Below are positions 56,773 through 64,000 of a stretch of DNA of 64,000 bases, one piece after another. Positions within the stretch are counted from its first letter, which is position 1. Each line of letters begins with the position of its first letter. The notes beneath the pieces were generated by a model that saw only the letters and a list, made by a program, of their open reading frames with translations, was not told the origin of the DNA and ran no database searches. The position numbers and the translations under genes were made by a program. Origin of the DNA: Paraburkholderia piptadeniae (GTDB lineage: Bacteria; Pseudomonadota; Gammaproteobacteria; Burkholderiales; Burkholderiaceae); contig NZ_CYGY02000057.1 in assembly GCF_900007165.1 (NCBI RefSeq), positions 16,010 to 80,009 of the forward strand, read 5' to 3'.

Positions 56773-57536
56773 ACGACACGCACGCCGAAGCGCCCGACGC
56801 AGCGCCCCATGTCGACGCGCAGGCGCTGCGTATCGGCACGTACAACATCCACGGCGCGATCGGCACGGACGGCGTGCGTTCGGCCGAGCGGATCGCCGCC
56901 GTGGTCCGCGAACTCGACGCGGATGTCGTCGCATTGCAGGAAGTCCCGCTGGGCGGAAGCTTCGCGCCCAATGCGCTGCCGATCTTGCGCGAAACGACGG
57001 GGTTGGAGGCCATCGCGGGTCCGACGCTCGATACGCCCGAGCGCCGCTATGGCAACGCGATCCTGAGCCGCCTCCCCATCCGCGCGACACGCGCGCTCGA
57101 TCTGTCGTTCGGCAGGCGCGAAGCGCGCGGCGCGCTCGATGTCGATGTCGATGTGGAACGAGGCGGCGTGAACGGCCCGCCCGGCGCGCTGCGCGTCGTC
57201 GCGACGCACCTGGGCCTGTCGGCGCGCGAACGCCGCGCGCAGATCCGCGCGCTGATCGCCGCGTTCGACACGCCGCGCATGCCTGTGATCCTGATGGGCG
57301 ACATCAACGAATGGTTCGTCTGGGGCCACGCGCTGCGCATGCTCGTCACGCACTTTCGCGCCGCGCCCGCGCCGCGCACGTTTCCGTCGCGCTTCCCGGT
57401 GTTCGCGCTCGACCGCATCTGGATGCATCCTGCGAGCCGCCTGCTCGACGTGCATGTGCATCGCAGCATGCTTGCGCGTGTTGCATCGGATCACTTACCA
57501 CTGGTCGCGCGGATCGCACGAGAGCATCATGTATAG
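56769..57536 (+). CDS. Endonuclease/exonuclease/phosphatase family protein (YbhP-like)
   Basis: This encodes 255 residues from ATG 56769, overlapping the PLD stop by 4 bases (ATGA). EEP motifs are RIGTYNIHGAIG, DVVALQE, VVATHLG, ILMGDINEW and ASDHLPLVA, with all metal and catalytic residues (N, E, H, D-x-N, D-H). In E. coli, ybhP (EEP) is beside clsB (PLD-type cardiolipin synthase), so this pairing is conserved logic. It probably acts on a phosphodiester or phospholipid, in the same process as the PLD-VTT enzyme. Confidence 0.9.
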   Translation: MNDTHAEAPDAAPHVDAQALRIGTYNIHGAIGTDGVRSAERIAAVVRELDADVVALQEVPLGGSFAPNALPILRETTGLEAIAGPTLDTPERRYGNAILSRLPIRATRALDLSFGRREARGALDVDVDVERGGVNGPPGALRVVATHLGLSARERRAQIRALIAAFDTPRMPVILMGDINEWFVWGHALRMLVTHFRAAPAPRTFPSRFPVFALDRIWMHPASRLLDVHVHRSMLARVASDHLPLVARIAREHHV

Positions 57537-57607
57537 CCGGCCGGGAGATGCACGCGCGCTGCCTGCTCGCTCTGCCGGTCCGTTCAACTTTCTTCATGGA
57601 GCTGCCA

Positions 57608-57763
57608 ATGGTCAGAAAGAATTACGCCCCGGACGAAAACGCCCCGCGCCAACCTTACGCGGACAAGGATGTGGGCGTCGGTATGGGCCGGATACTGCTC
57701 GAAGACGATGACGAACTCGAGGACGACCTGGATGATGAAGAAGACGAGGACCAAGGCCGCTGA
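57608..57763 (+). CDS. Small highly acidic protein
   Basis: This encodes 51 residues from ATG 57608, with GGAG seven bases upstream (ATG 57596 is an alternative start). MVRKNYAPDENAPRQPYADKDVG is followed by a very acidic tail (DDDELEDDLDDEEDED). It has no membrane segment and is likely soluble and disordered. It follows the EEP gene by 71 bases on the same strand. Unrecognised family. Confidence 0.6.
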   Translation: MVRKNYAPDENAPRQPYADKDVGVGMGRILLEDDDELEDDLDDEEDEDQGR

Positions 57764-57908
57764 TCCCGCGAGCGGACGAGGCGAAGAGCCGCCTGGCATT
57801 GCATCGCTAAACGCGTAAACAATCCGGCTCAGTGACTCCTCATTGACTCGTAATTGCATCGCACTTGCCCTGCACAAGGGCAACGAACGCGGCGAAAGCA
57901 CAATGAAA

Positions 57909-57946
57909 GAACGCAGCGCGCGGCATCAAAGCCGCGCGCTGCGTTC
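57909..57946. terminator. Strong bidirectional hairpin
   Basis: GAACGCAGCGCGCGGC and GCCGCGCGCTGCGTTC pair perfectly over 16 bases with a six-base loop. CGTTTCG follows on plus and TTTCATTG on minus. It separates the plus-strand acidic-protein gene from the minus-strand glycine-zipper gene and probably terminates both. Confidence 0.75.
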
Positions 57947-57990
57947 GTTTCGTCCATACCGCGGTATTTGACGTTTCGACAGTCCATCTA

Positions 57991-58593
57991 TCACGCGTGC
58001 GGTTCGCGCGGCCTGTCCCCGGCAGATCGTTCGGCTTGCACGGGCTGTGGTAGTCGCGTCGGGTCGAAGTCCGCCCAGCGTCCCTGCTGCCAGCGTCCCG
58101 TCGCGCGCTCGATCGACGCGCCTCCTGCATCGCGCAGCACTTGCGCCGCCTGCTCCTGCGTTTCCGGCGTCACGTGGACGGCGAGCAGCACGCCGGAGTC
58201 GCGCTGCTCGTAATGGACGTGCTCGGGCCGCATGTTCTTGCCGGTGTCGCGCGTCCTGTACATCGCGCCGATCAGCGAGCCGATAAATGCGCCGGCCCCG
58301 GCCGCGATCACGGACACCAGCACAGGCGCCGAAAACGCCATAAAAATGCCGACGCCGACGATCGCGCCGATGACAGCGCCGATCGTCACGCCCCCGCCAG
58401 CGCCTTTCGGCGCATCGACGGAAGCGGCGTCCGTGTTCTGGTCTCCGCCGAACGGATAGCGCGCGTGCTGCCCGCGCGGATTGACGAAAAACAGCGACAC
58501 GTCTTCTTCGACGAAACCGGCCCGAAAGAGCCGTTCGGCAGCGGCTTCCCCCGCCGGAAAAGTGGTGAATCGTGCGGCAACGATGAGCGACAT
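57991..58593 (-). CDS. Glycine-zipper membrane protein of unknown function
   Basis: The 200-residue protein starts SLIVAARFTTFPAGEAAAERLFRAGFVEEDVSLF. A hydrophobic glycine-rich region at about 75-115 (GGGVTIGAVIGAIVGVGIFMAF, AAGAGAFIGSLIGAMY) is predicted to form two membrane helices of glycine-zipper type. The N-terminal part resembles the small alpha/beta domain of general stress proteins. Similar proteins occur beside stress genes in Burkholderiales. No enzyme motif. The exact role is unknown; stress response is a guess. Confidence 0.75.
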   Translation of the reverse strand: MSLIVAARFTTFPAGEAAAERLFRAGFVEEDVSLFFVNPRGQHARYPFGGDQNTDAASVDAPKGAGGGVTIGAVIGAIVGVGIFMAFSAPVLVSVIAAGAGAFIGSLIGAMYRTRDTGKNMRPEHVHYEQRDSGVLLAVHVTPETQEQAAQVLRDAGGASIERATGRWQQGRWADFDPTRLPQPVQAERSAGDRPREPHA

Positions 58594-58718
58594 GATGCCT
58601 CCCTTCTGCCAGACTTCGTTCGGTCAAGGGCGGCGGTGCTTTGCCGTCCTGCTACGCATTGAATTGAGCAAGGCATGCGCCCGCGTGCGCTTACTCGCGG
58701 ACAACACATTGCGATGCA

Positions 58719-59111
58719 TCACGTCTTTCGCTCGTCCTGCTCGTCATCCGTCTGCGCGTCTTCGACGGAGCCTTCGGCCAGATCGTCCTCGATGCCTCCT
58801 TCCGACTCCTCTTCTCCCGTCGCGCCGATGACGCGGTCCACATCGATGTCTTCGTTCTGTTCGAGCGTCGAATCGCCGTCGGCGGATGCGCGTTCGCCCG
58901 TGCCGCTACGGTCCGAATCGCTCGACAGTTCGGCGTCGCCAGTTTCGAGCGCGTGATTGTCGAGCTCGTCTTCCTTGTCGAAGTCGTGACGCTTCGCGCC
59001 CGTCACGTCGCTGCCGCTATCGGAGGAATCGCTCGGCCCAAGCGATGCATTGTCGTGCCCCGTCTTTCGCACCACGGGACGTCCTTCATCGTCGGGATTC
59101 AGTGTGCTCAT
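58719..59111 (-). CDS. Acidic Ser/Asp/Glu-rich hydrophilic protein
   Basis: This encodes 130 residues from ATG 59111, preceded by GGAGG. It is almost wholly polar and acidic (NPDDEGRPVVRKTGHDNASLG, then repeated D/S/E runs such as SSDSDRSGTGERASADGDS) and probably disordered. There are no Cys and no membrane helices. It is followed by the glycine-zipper gene on the same strand, so both may be stress or osmotic-tolerance proteins. Function is not determinable. Confidence 0.7.
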   Translation of the reverse strand: MSTLNPDDEGRPVVRKTGHDNASLGPSDSSDSGSDVTGAKRHDFDKEDELDNHALETGDAELSSDSDRSGTGERASADGDSTLEQNEDIDVDRVIGATGEEESEGGIEDDLAEGSVEDAQTDDEQDERKT

Positions 59112-59204
59112 ATCGGCCTCCACAGTGGGTCATGATTCGGGTACTGCTCCCCTCTGTCGTGCCGCAAAAAGCATTCCGCTGCGTTGATCGGCTGTGCGTC
59201 GAAG

Positions 59205-59237
59205 CGTGAATCGAAACGTGAATCGAAACGTGAACTG
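59205..59237. repeat. 12-base direct repeats
   Basis: CGTGAATCGAAA occurs twice in tandem (59205-59216 and 59217-59228) with a third partial copy. It lies between the acidic-protein promoter and the UdgX start and may be a regulator site or a slippage product. Confidence 0.5.
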
Positions 59238-59268
59238 ACACCTGCCTCGCCAAGGAAAGGAACGTCTA

Positions 59269-60042
59269 TTGCTCGCGATGACCCTACATGCAGCGGCCAC
59301 ATCTTCGAACGACGTCATGAGCACTCGCAAGTCCACTTCGCCATCCGATGAAACGGCTCCATCGAAACGCGCTGCGCGCAACGATACAGACGTCGAACCC
59401 GATCAGCAGCCCGAGCGCCTTGACGATTGCAGGCGCTGCGCGTTGTGGTCGAAGGCGACGCAAGCTGTCGGCGGCATGGGTCCGAAGCGCGCGCCGATCA
59501 TGCTCGTCGGCGAGCAGCCGGGCGACATCGAGGACCAGCAGGGCAAGCCGTTCGTCGGCCCCGCCGGCCAGTTGCTCGACGATGCGCTCGAAGAAGCAGG
59601 TGTGGCCCGCCACGATGTCTACGTGACCAATGCCGTCAAGCATTTCAAATGGGAGCCGCGTGGCAAGCGCAGGATGCACAAGACACCCGCACAGCGCGAG
59701 ATCGACGCGTGTCACTACTGGCTGGAGCGTGAGTTGAATTCAGTCGGGCCGCGTGTGATCGTCGCGCTCGGCGCGACCGCATTGAAGGCGATCCTCGATG
59801 ATCGCGACGCGCGCCTTCAGGCGGTAGTCGGCAAGGTGATCGAGCACGGCGGCCGCCATGTCGTGCCGACCTATCATCCGTCGTTTGCGTTGCGCGCGCC
59901 GGATGAAGCGACGCGTCATCGCGCGTATGCGGCGATCGTCGCGGCGTTGTGCGAGGCGGGAACCGTTGCGCATCGGGAAGCCGCGCGAGAGAGCGGCAAC
60001 GACGAAGAGCACAACGGCAAGACGCCGGATCGCAAGGGATGA
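59269..60042 (+). CDS. UdgX-like uracil-DNA glycosylase
   Basis: This is 257 residues from the TTG at 59269 (AAGGAA ribosome site); ATG 59278 or 59317 are possible starts. The family-4 UDG core has iron-sulfur cysteines beginning DDCRRCALW, GEQPGDIEDQQGKPFVGPAG as motif I, and YHPSFALR as motif II. Between them stands the R-loop RGKRRMHKTP; KRR.HK is the hallmark of UdgX, in which the loop His covalently traps the uracil site. No Asp is needed there. It is likely involved in tolerance of deaminated DNA. The Arg/Ser-rich N-terminal tail is poorly conserved. Confidence 0.88.
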   Translation: MLAMTLHAAATSSNDVMSTRKSTSPSDETAPSKRAARNDTDVEPDQQPERLDDCRRCALWSKATQAVGGMGPKRAPIMLVGEQPGDIEDQQGKPFVGPAGQLLDDALEEAGVARHDVYVTNAVKHFKWEPRGKRRMHKTPAQREIDACHYWLERELNSVGPRVIVALGATALKAILDDRDARLQAVVGKVIEHGGRHVVPTYHPSFALRAPDEATRHRAYAAIVAALCEAGTVAHREAARESGNDEEHNGKTPDRKG

Positions 60043-60176
60043 ACGCCGCGCACTACTCGTGCGAATCGAGCGCGTGCCATCTCGGGACTCGGCAGCGGCC
60101 CGGGCATCACGATGTCGCTGAACACGCCGTCGCGGGCATGCCGTTCAAACACGGACGCCACGGCGCTTTGTGTGTA

Positions 60177-60698
60177 TCAAAGCGGGAACCTGGTCGTGGA
60201 GAGGATTTCCCTGAGAACCATGAAGCTGCGGATTTGCCGCACGCCGGGCAGATACAGCAATTGCTCGGCGTGCAACCGGTTGAAGCTCTCGCTGTCGCGC
60301 GTTCGCACAAGCATGAAATAGTCGAACTCACCCGTGACGACGTGACATTCCATGCAGCCGGACACCTTTTGCGCGGCCTTTTCGAACGCAGCGAAAGTCT
60401 CGGGCGTCGAGCGGTCGAGCACGACGCCGATCACCACCAGCATCCCCGCGCCGACCGCTTTCGGATCGAGCAGCGCCACCGTCGCGCGGATCAGCCCCAT
60501 CTCCTTGAGCCTTTCGACGCGCCGCAAACAGGCGGGCGCGCTCAGCTTCACCTTCGCCGCGAGCGCGACGTTCGAAATCGACGCGTCCTGCTGAAGCTGC
60601 TTGAGGATCGCGCGGTCGATGCGATCGAGCTGCGAGAGCGGCGCCGATTCGGTTCGACTTGTTCCTGTACTCGATTTGCGTAATTTTGTTGCGCACAT
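60177..60698 (-). CDS. acdR: Lrp/AsnC-family regulator, divergent from acdS
   Basis: This encodes 173 residues from ATG 60698. The N-terminal HTH reads LDRIDRAILKQLQQDASISNVALAAKVKLSAPACLRRVERLKEMG in outline (residues 24-68), and the C-terminal RAM ligand domain follows (LDPKAVGAGMLVVIGVVLD, GEFDYFMLVRT, LPGVRQIRSFMVLREI). It is divergent from acdS across about 175 bases, the arrangement in which AcdR controls ACC deaminase expression in proteobacteria. Leucine is a candidate effector. Confidence 0.9.
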   Translation of the reverse strand: MCATKLRKSSTGTSRTESAPLSQLDRIDRAILKQLQQDASISNVALAAKVKLSAPACLRRVERLKEMGLIRATVALLDPKAVGAGMLVVIGVVLDRSTPETFAAFEKAAQKVSGCMECHVVTGEFDYFMLVRTRDSESFNRLHAEQLLYLPGVRQIRSFMVLREILSTTRFPL

Positions 60699-60872
60699 AT
60701 GCGGTGATGAAAAATAAAAGAATGTCGGTGGCGGTTGTAGCGTTATGAAAGTATCTCCTGCCGTTTTATTTCGCAAGCTCATTTCGCGTGGTCTTTTCTA
60801 TCATGTCTGTCAGCACGCGGCATCGTTTGCGGCTTCGCCCGCGTGCCCTTCCCAGACCAACGGACCTCGACC

Positions 60873-61889
60873 ATGAACCTGCAACGCTTCCCCCGCTATC
60901 CCCTGACCTTCGGGCCGACGCCGATCCAGCCGCTCAAGCGGCTCTCGCAGCATCTCGGCGGCAAGGTCGAGCTTTACGCGAAACGCGAGGACTGCAACAG
61001 CGGCCTTGCGTTCGGCGGCAACAAGACGCGCAAGCTCGAATACCTCATCCCCGATGCGCTTGCGCAAGGCTGCGATACGCTCGTGTCGATCGGCGGCATC
61101 CAGTCGAACCAGACGCGCCAGGTCGCTGCGGTCGCCGCGCATCTGGGCATGAAGTGCGTGCTCGTGCAGGAGAACTGGGTCAACTACTACGACGCCGTGT
61201 ATGACCGCGTCGGCAATATCCAGATGTCGCGCATCATGGGCGCCGATGTGCGGCTCGTGCCCGATGGCTTCGACATCGGCATTCGCAAGAGCTGGGAAGA
61301 AGCGCTCGACAGCGTGCGCGCCGCGGGCGGCAAGCCGTATGCGATTCCCGCCGGCTGCTCGGAACATCCCCTCGGCGGTCTCGGCTTCGTCGGTTTCGCG
61401 GAGGAAGTGCGCCAGCAGGAAGCCGAGCTTGGTTTCAGATTCGACTATATCGTCGTGTGCTCGGTGACGGGCAGCACGCAGGCGGGCATGATCGTCGGCT
61501 TCGCGGCGGATGGGCGCGCGGATCGCGTGATCGGCATCGATGCGTCCGCGAAGGCGGAGCAGACGCGCGAGCAGATCACGCGTATCGCAAGGCACACCGC
61601 GGAACAGGTCGATCTGGGCCGCGACATCACCGCGCGGGATGTCGTGCTCGATACGCGCTATGGCGGCCCCGAATACGGCCTGCCGAACGAAGGCACACTG
61701 GAGGCGATTCGTCTGTGCGCGCGGCTCGAAGGCGTGATGACCGATCCCGTGTACGAAGGCAAGTCGATGCACGGGATGATCGACAAGGTGCGGCGCGGCG
61801 AATTTCCGGAAGGCTCGAAGGTGCTGTATGCGCATCTCGGCGGCGTGCCCGCGTTGAGCGCTTATAGCTTCCTGTTCCGCGAGGGCTGA
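60873..61889 (+). CDS. acdS: 1-aminocyclopropane-1-carboxylate deaminase
   Basis: The 338-residue enzyme cleaves the plant ethylene precursor ACC to 2-oxobutyrate and ammonia. The PLP lysine is K51 in FGGNKTRK. Other diagnostic residues of true AcdS are present at the expected positions: Cys162, Tyr268, Tyr294-Glu295 (VYEGK) and Leu322. This separates it from D-cysteine desulfhydrases. ATG 60873 gives MNLQRFPRYPLTFGPTP, the family N-terminus. It is paired with an Lrp-type regulator. It implies life near plants, where the enzyme lowers root ethylene. Confidence 0.97.
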   Translation: MNLQRFPRYPLTFGPTPIQPLKRLSQHLGGKVELYAKREDCNSGLAFGGNKTRKLEYLIPDALAQGCDTLVSIGGIQSNQTRQVAAVAAHLGMKCVLVQENWVNYYDAVYDRVGNIQMSRIMGADVRLVPDGFDIGIRKSWEEALDSVRAAGGKPYAIPAGCSEHPLGGLGFVGFAEEVRQQEAELGFRFDYIVVCSVTGSTQAGMIVGFAADGRADRVIGIDASAKAEQTREQITRIARHTAEQVDLGRDITARDVVLDTRYGGPEYGLPNEGTLEAIRLCARLEGVMTDPVYEGKSMHGMIDKVRRGEFPEGSKVLYAHLGGVPALSAYSFLFREG

Positions 61890-61928
61890 TTGCGCGGGTA
61901 CGCGCAGGCGCCGCGCCTCTGACGAAAA

Positions 61929-61954
61929 ATGGCGATGCCACACGGCATCGCCAT
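61929..61954. terminator. Bidirectional terminator between acdS and lipoprotein gene
   Basis: ATGGCGATGCC and GGCATCGCCAT pair perfectly around ACAC. TTGTTTTTTG follows on plus and TTTTTCG on minus, so it serves both converging genes. Confidence 0.9.
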
Positions 61955-61977
61955 TTGTTTTTTGCAACGCGACCCGC

Positions 61978-62745
61978 TTACTTCACGGTATCGCTCGACA
62001 TCCATCCTTCCGCGACGCCGATCTGCGCGACCTGCTTCGCGACCGAGTCCGCGAGCTTTTTCGCATCGCTCGTGACGGTGTCGCCCTTGTGCTCCGATCC
62101 GACATGCAACGCGCCGCCCGCTGCCGCCGACGTCGCGACATGTCCCGCGACCGCGCCGACGCCCGCCGTTTCCGCGACGCCCGGCATATGGCCGCTGTTG
62201 GCATCGGCGTCGAATGTCTGCACGAGTTGCGGCATGCCGCCCGCCGGCTTGTACAGCACCTGCACATGCGCCTTCACTTCGCTCTTGCCCGCACCGAGTC
62301 CGATCAGTATGCGGCGGCGATGATCGCCCGCGTCGATCGACGCGACATTGCCCTGCACGATGAGCGCGTTTTCGTTGGCGGGGGGCGGCGCGTCGGTGCG
62401 GATCGCGTGCACGCCCATCGATTGCAGCTTCGCGACCACTTCGTCCGTCAGCTCTTCGCCGGCCGCGACGGCTTCTTTCGTCTGCTGCGACGCTTGCGAT
62501 GAGCCGGAGAAGCTCGCGCTCAGCTTGTGGACGATGCCGCTGTTGTCGAGCTTCACCGCGTCCGGATTGCTCGCGAACGTGTAGACGTAGACGTTCTGCG
62601 GGTTCGCTTGCGTGAGCGTCGAATATTGGGCCGTGTTCGTGACACTGGCGGCTGCGCAGCCGCTCAGCAGCATCGCGCTGAATGCGAGCGCAGCCGAAGC
62701 GCTGCGGAGGGTCTTGCCACGAACGGAGTGAAGAGAAGCAAACAT
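61978..62745 (-). CDS. DUF4410 lipoprotein
   Basis: This encodes 255 residues from ATG 62745 (AGGAC ribosome site). The lipobox LLSGCAAA near residue 30 gives a lipid-anchored envelope protein. The DUF4410 body reads QNVYVYTFASNPDAVKLD, LVQTFDADANSGHMPGV and LADSVAKQVAQIGVAEGW. The family is of unknown function; members are often envelope lipoproteins with stress-related context. It is monocistronic. Confidence 0.85.
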   Translation of the reverse strand: MFASLHSVRGKTLRSASAALAFSAMLLSGCAAASVTNTAQYSTLTQANPQNVYVYTFASNPDAVKLDNSGIVHKLSASFSGSSQASQQTKEAVAAGEELTDEVVAKLQSMGVHAIRTDAPPPANENALIVQGNVASIDAGDHRRRILIGLGAGKSEVKAHVQVLYKPAGGMPQLVQTFDADANSGHMPGVAETAGVGAVAGHVATSAAAGGALHVGSEHKGDTVTSDAKKLADSVAKQVAQIGVAEGWMSSDTVK

Positions 62746-63084
62746 GTGAAGTCCTGTCATCGGTCAGAAGATTGCGGAGGATCGTCCGATGGCGGGTTGC
62801 TTCGCTTGTGGCGGCATCGGCGATTTCACGGTTGCGTGAATCGCCGGTTTCGTTGTGTTCTGCAGCTCAGCACGCGGAACGCAGTATGGGTGTCCGGCAG
62901 CGCGAAGGCTATCGATGAATTATGTCGGCTCGTGTCATGGGCCGCCGGGCTTTGCGGGACGGGCTTCGCGGGCCGTTTTCGCGTAGTTTGTTCCGTCGGG
63001 CCGATTGCGGCGCGGATGTGTTGTAATACAACTCGTCGCATCGCGAGAAGTACCCTGCTAACTCTTTGCCACAAGGTTTGGACC
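62746..63084. other. Divergent intergenic region lipoprotein / udh
   Basis: These 339 bases contain the promoters of the lipoprotein gene (minus) and udh (plus) and the palindrome at 63020-63032. No additional gene was seen. Confidence 0.6.
63020..63032. promoter_or_regulatory. Candidate GntR-type operator upstream of udh
   Basis: GTTGTAATACAAC is a 13-bp palindrome with a single central base, located 52 bases before the udh start. Sites of the TTGTA-n-TACAA kind are typical for FadR-subfamily GntR regulators, which often control uronate catabolism. The regulator gene itself is not in the window. Confidence 0.6.
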
Positions 63085-63900
63085 ATGACGAAAAAGATTG
63101 CGTTGAGCGGCGCAGGCGGCCAGTTGGGCCGCTTCCTGCGCGTCGCGTTGAACGGGCGCGGCGTTAATCTGCGTTCGGCGGCGGGTTCGCGCGCGCTCGA
63201 GCCGCTGTTCGACGGCGAAGACGTGATGCACGGCGATCTGCGCGACCCTGCCGTGGTCGACCGGCTGATGCAGGGCGTCGACGTGCTGATCCATCTGGCG
63301 GGCACGAGCGTCGAGCGTCCGCTTGCCGAAATCATCGAGAACAATCTGCGCGCGCTCGTCGAAGTCTATGAAGGCGCGCGCCGCCACGGCGTGAGGCGCA
63401 TCGCGTTCGCGAGCTCGAATCACGCGATCGGCATGTATCCCGTCGAGGACAAGCTGCCGCTCGACTGTGCATTCCGCCCTGACGGATTTTACGGGCTCAG
63501 CAAGGCATGGGGCGAATCGCTTGCGCGCATGTACTGGGACAAGCATGGCATCGAAAGCGTGTGCATCCGCATCGGCAGTTGCATCGAGAAGCCGACCGAG
63601 TTCCGGCACCTGAGCACGTGGCTCGGCCATGACGACTTCCTGCATCTGATCGACCGCTGCATCGATGTGCCGGATATCGGCTTCGAGGTGGTCTGGGGTG
63701 TGTCGAACAATACGCGCAGCTACTGGGACAATTCAGGCGCGTCGCGTCTCGGCTACCAACCGCGCCAGAACTCGGAAGACTACGCCGCCGAGATTCTCGC
63801 GAAGCCGAATCCGCTCGATCCCGTCGCGCGGCGTTTTCAAGGCGGCGGATTCGTCACGATCGACTACACGCCGCCGGAGAAACGCAGCACCGCGCGCTGA
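63085..63900 (+). CDS. udh: Uronate dehydrogenase
   Basis: This has 271 residues from ATG 63085. It is a short-chain-type NAD enzyme with Rossmann GAGGQLGR at residue 9, the Y-x3-K of YGLSKAWGESLARMYW, and the blocks RIAFASSNHAIGMYP, RIGSC and HLSTWLGHDDFLHLID, then YWDNSG. These match uronate dehydrogenase, which oxidises D-galacturonate or D-glucuronate to the aldarolactone in the oxidative uronate pathway. A palindromic operator lies upstream and a strong terminator behind. Plant cell-wall sugars are the probable substrate source, in line with acdS. Confidence 0.9.
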   Translation: MTKKIALSGAGGQLGRFLRVALNGRGVNLRSAAGSRALEPLFDGEDVMHGDLRDPAVVDRLMQGVDVLIHLAGTSVERPLAEIIENNLRALVEVYEGARRHGVRRIAFASSNHAIGMYPVEDKLPLDCAFRPDGFYGLSKAWGESLARMYWDKHGIESVCIRIGSCIEKPTEFRHLSTWLGHDDFLHLIDRCIDVPDIGFEVVWGVSNNTRSYWDNSGASRLGYQPRQNSEDYAAEILAKPNPLDPVARRFQGGGFVTIDYTPPEKRSTAR

Positions 63901-63931
63901 GCGATTGTGTGCGCAACGACGGCGATCAATA

Positions 63932-63959
63932 AAAAAGCGCCGCAAGTGCGGCGCTTTTT
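63932..63959 (+). terminator. Rho-independent terminator of udh
   Basis: AAAAAGCGCCGC and GCGGCGCTTTTT pair around AAGT, with a T-run at the end. It lies 31 bases past the udh stop codon. Confidence 0.92.
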
Positions 63960-64000
63960 ACTAGTACGTCAACACCGATCTGCATCAGAACCGGTGCACG

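Noticed and set aside
54544..57090. 848-codon minus-strand frame opposite the PLD-VTT and EEP genes
   Set aside because: Arg/Asp/His-rich translation without ribosome site or motifs; the plus strand carries two complete enzymes here.

Overview
The window is from a high-GC beta-proteobacterium, most likely Paraburkholderia, Caballeronia or a close relative. I infer this from strongly GC-biased third codon positions, a monomeric NADP isocitrate dehydrogenase, an ACC deaminase next to an Lrp-type regulator, and many Burkholderiales-style accessory enzymes. It looks like chromosomal or large-replicon DNA. I see no rRNA, tRNA, CRISPR array, transposase or replication origin. The taxonomic assignment is inference only.

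Layout. (1) 1-3533: an AT-richer accessory segment with a very large repeat protein (minus strand, running off the left edge, near-perfect 285-bp tandem repeats, apparent N-terminal frameshift) behind a small four-helix membrane protein. It is followed by a degraded AraC-type regulator remnant. (2) 4315-17430: ordinary metabolic genes (alpha/beta hydrolase, MFS exporter, icd, two metallo-beta-lactamase-fold proteins, DUF899, GST, DOPA-dioxygenase-like protein, squalene/phytoene synthase) and an ABC exporter with a candidate leader peptide. (3) 17614-19298: a compact AT-richer type VI secretion cassette: hcp, a probable toxin effector, and a probable immunity gene, with abutting or overlapping ends. 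(4) 19534-28901: a serine/threonine dehydratase; a four-gene operon (aromatic-type aminotransferase, class II aldolase, PanE-like reductase, P450) with a divergent LysR gene; and a succinate-semialdehyde dehydrogenase. (5) 29108-36477: a beta-glucoside uptake and hydrolysis operon (GH1, binding protein, two permeases, ATPase, LacI repressor) with a perfect LacI-type operator ahead of it. (6) 36784-41310: a low-complexity secreted protein, and a PotD-like binding protein coupled to a membrane diguanylate cyclase. (7) 41730-47439: an OmpR-type two-component system divergent from an extracytoplasmic methionine-sulfoxide repair set (MsrB, DipZ-like thiol-disulfide carrier, MsrA). (8) 47444-60042: assorted enzymes, a TetR gene divergent from a metallo-hydrolase, a Rieske-FAD reductase divergent from an acyl-CoA dehydrogenase homologue, a PLD-VTT fusion with an EEP-family partner, small hydrophilic proteins, and a UdgX-like uracil-DNA glycosylase. 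(9) 60177-63900: Lrp regulator/acdS pair, a DUF4410 lipoprotein, and uronate dehydrogenase with a palindromic operator candidate.

The strongest leads for new biology are the hcp-effector-immunity cassette (unrecognised toxin and immunity folds), the giant repeat protein with its membrane partner, the binding-protein/diguanylate-cyclase pair, the aminotransferase-aldolase-reductase-P450 operon, and a short leader ORF with a very strong ribosome site upstream of the ABC exporter. All function calls are from reading motifs by eye; no database search was run.
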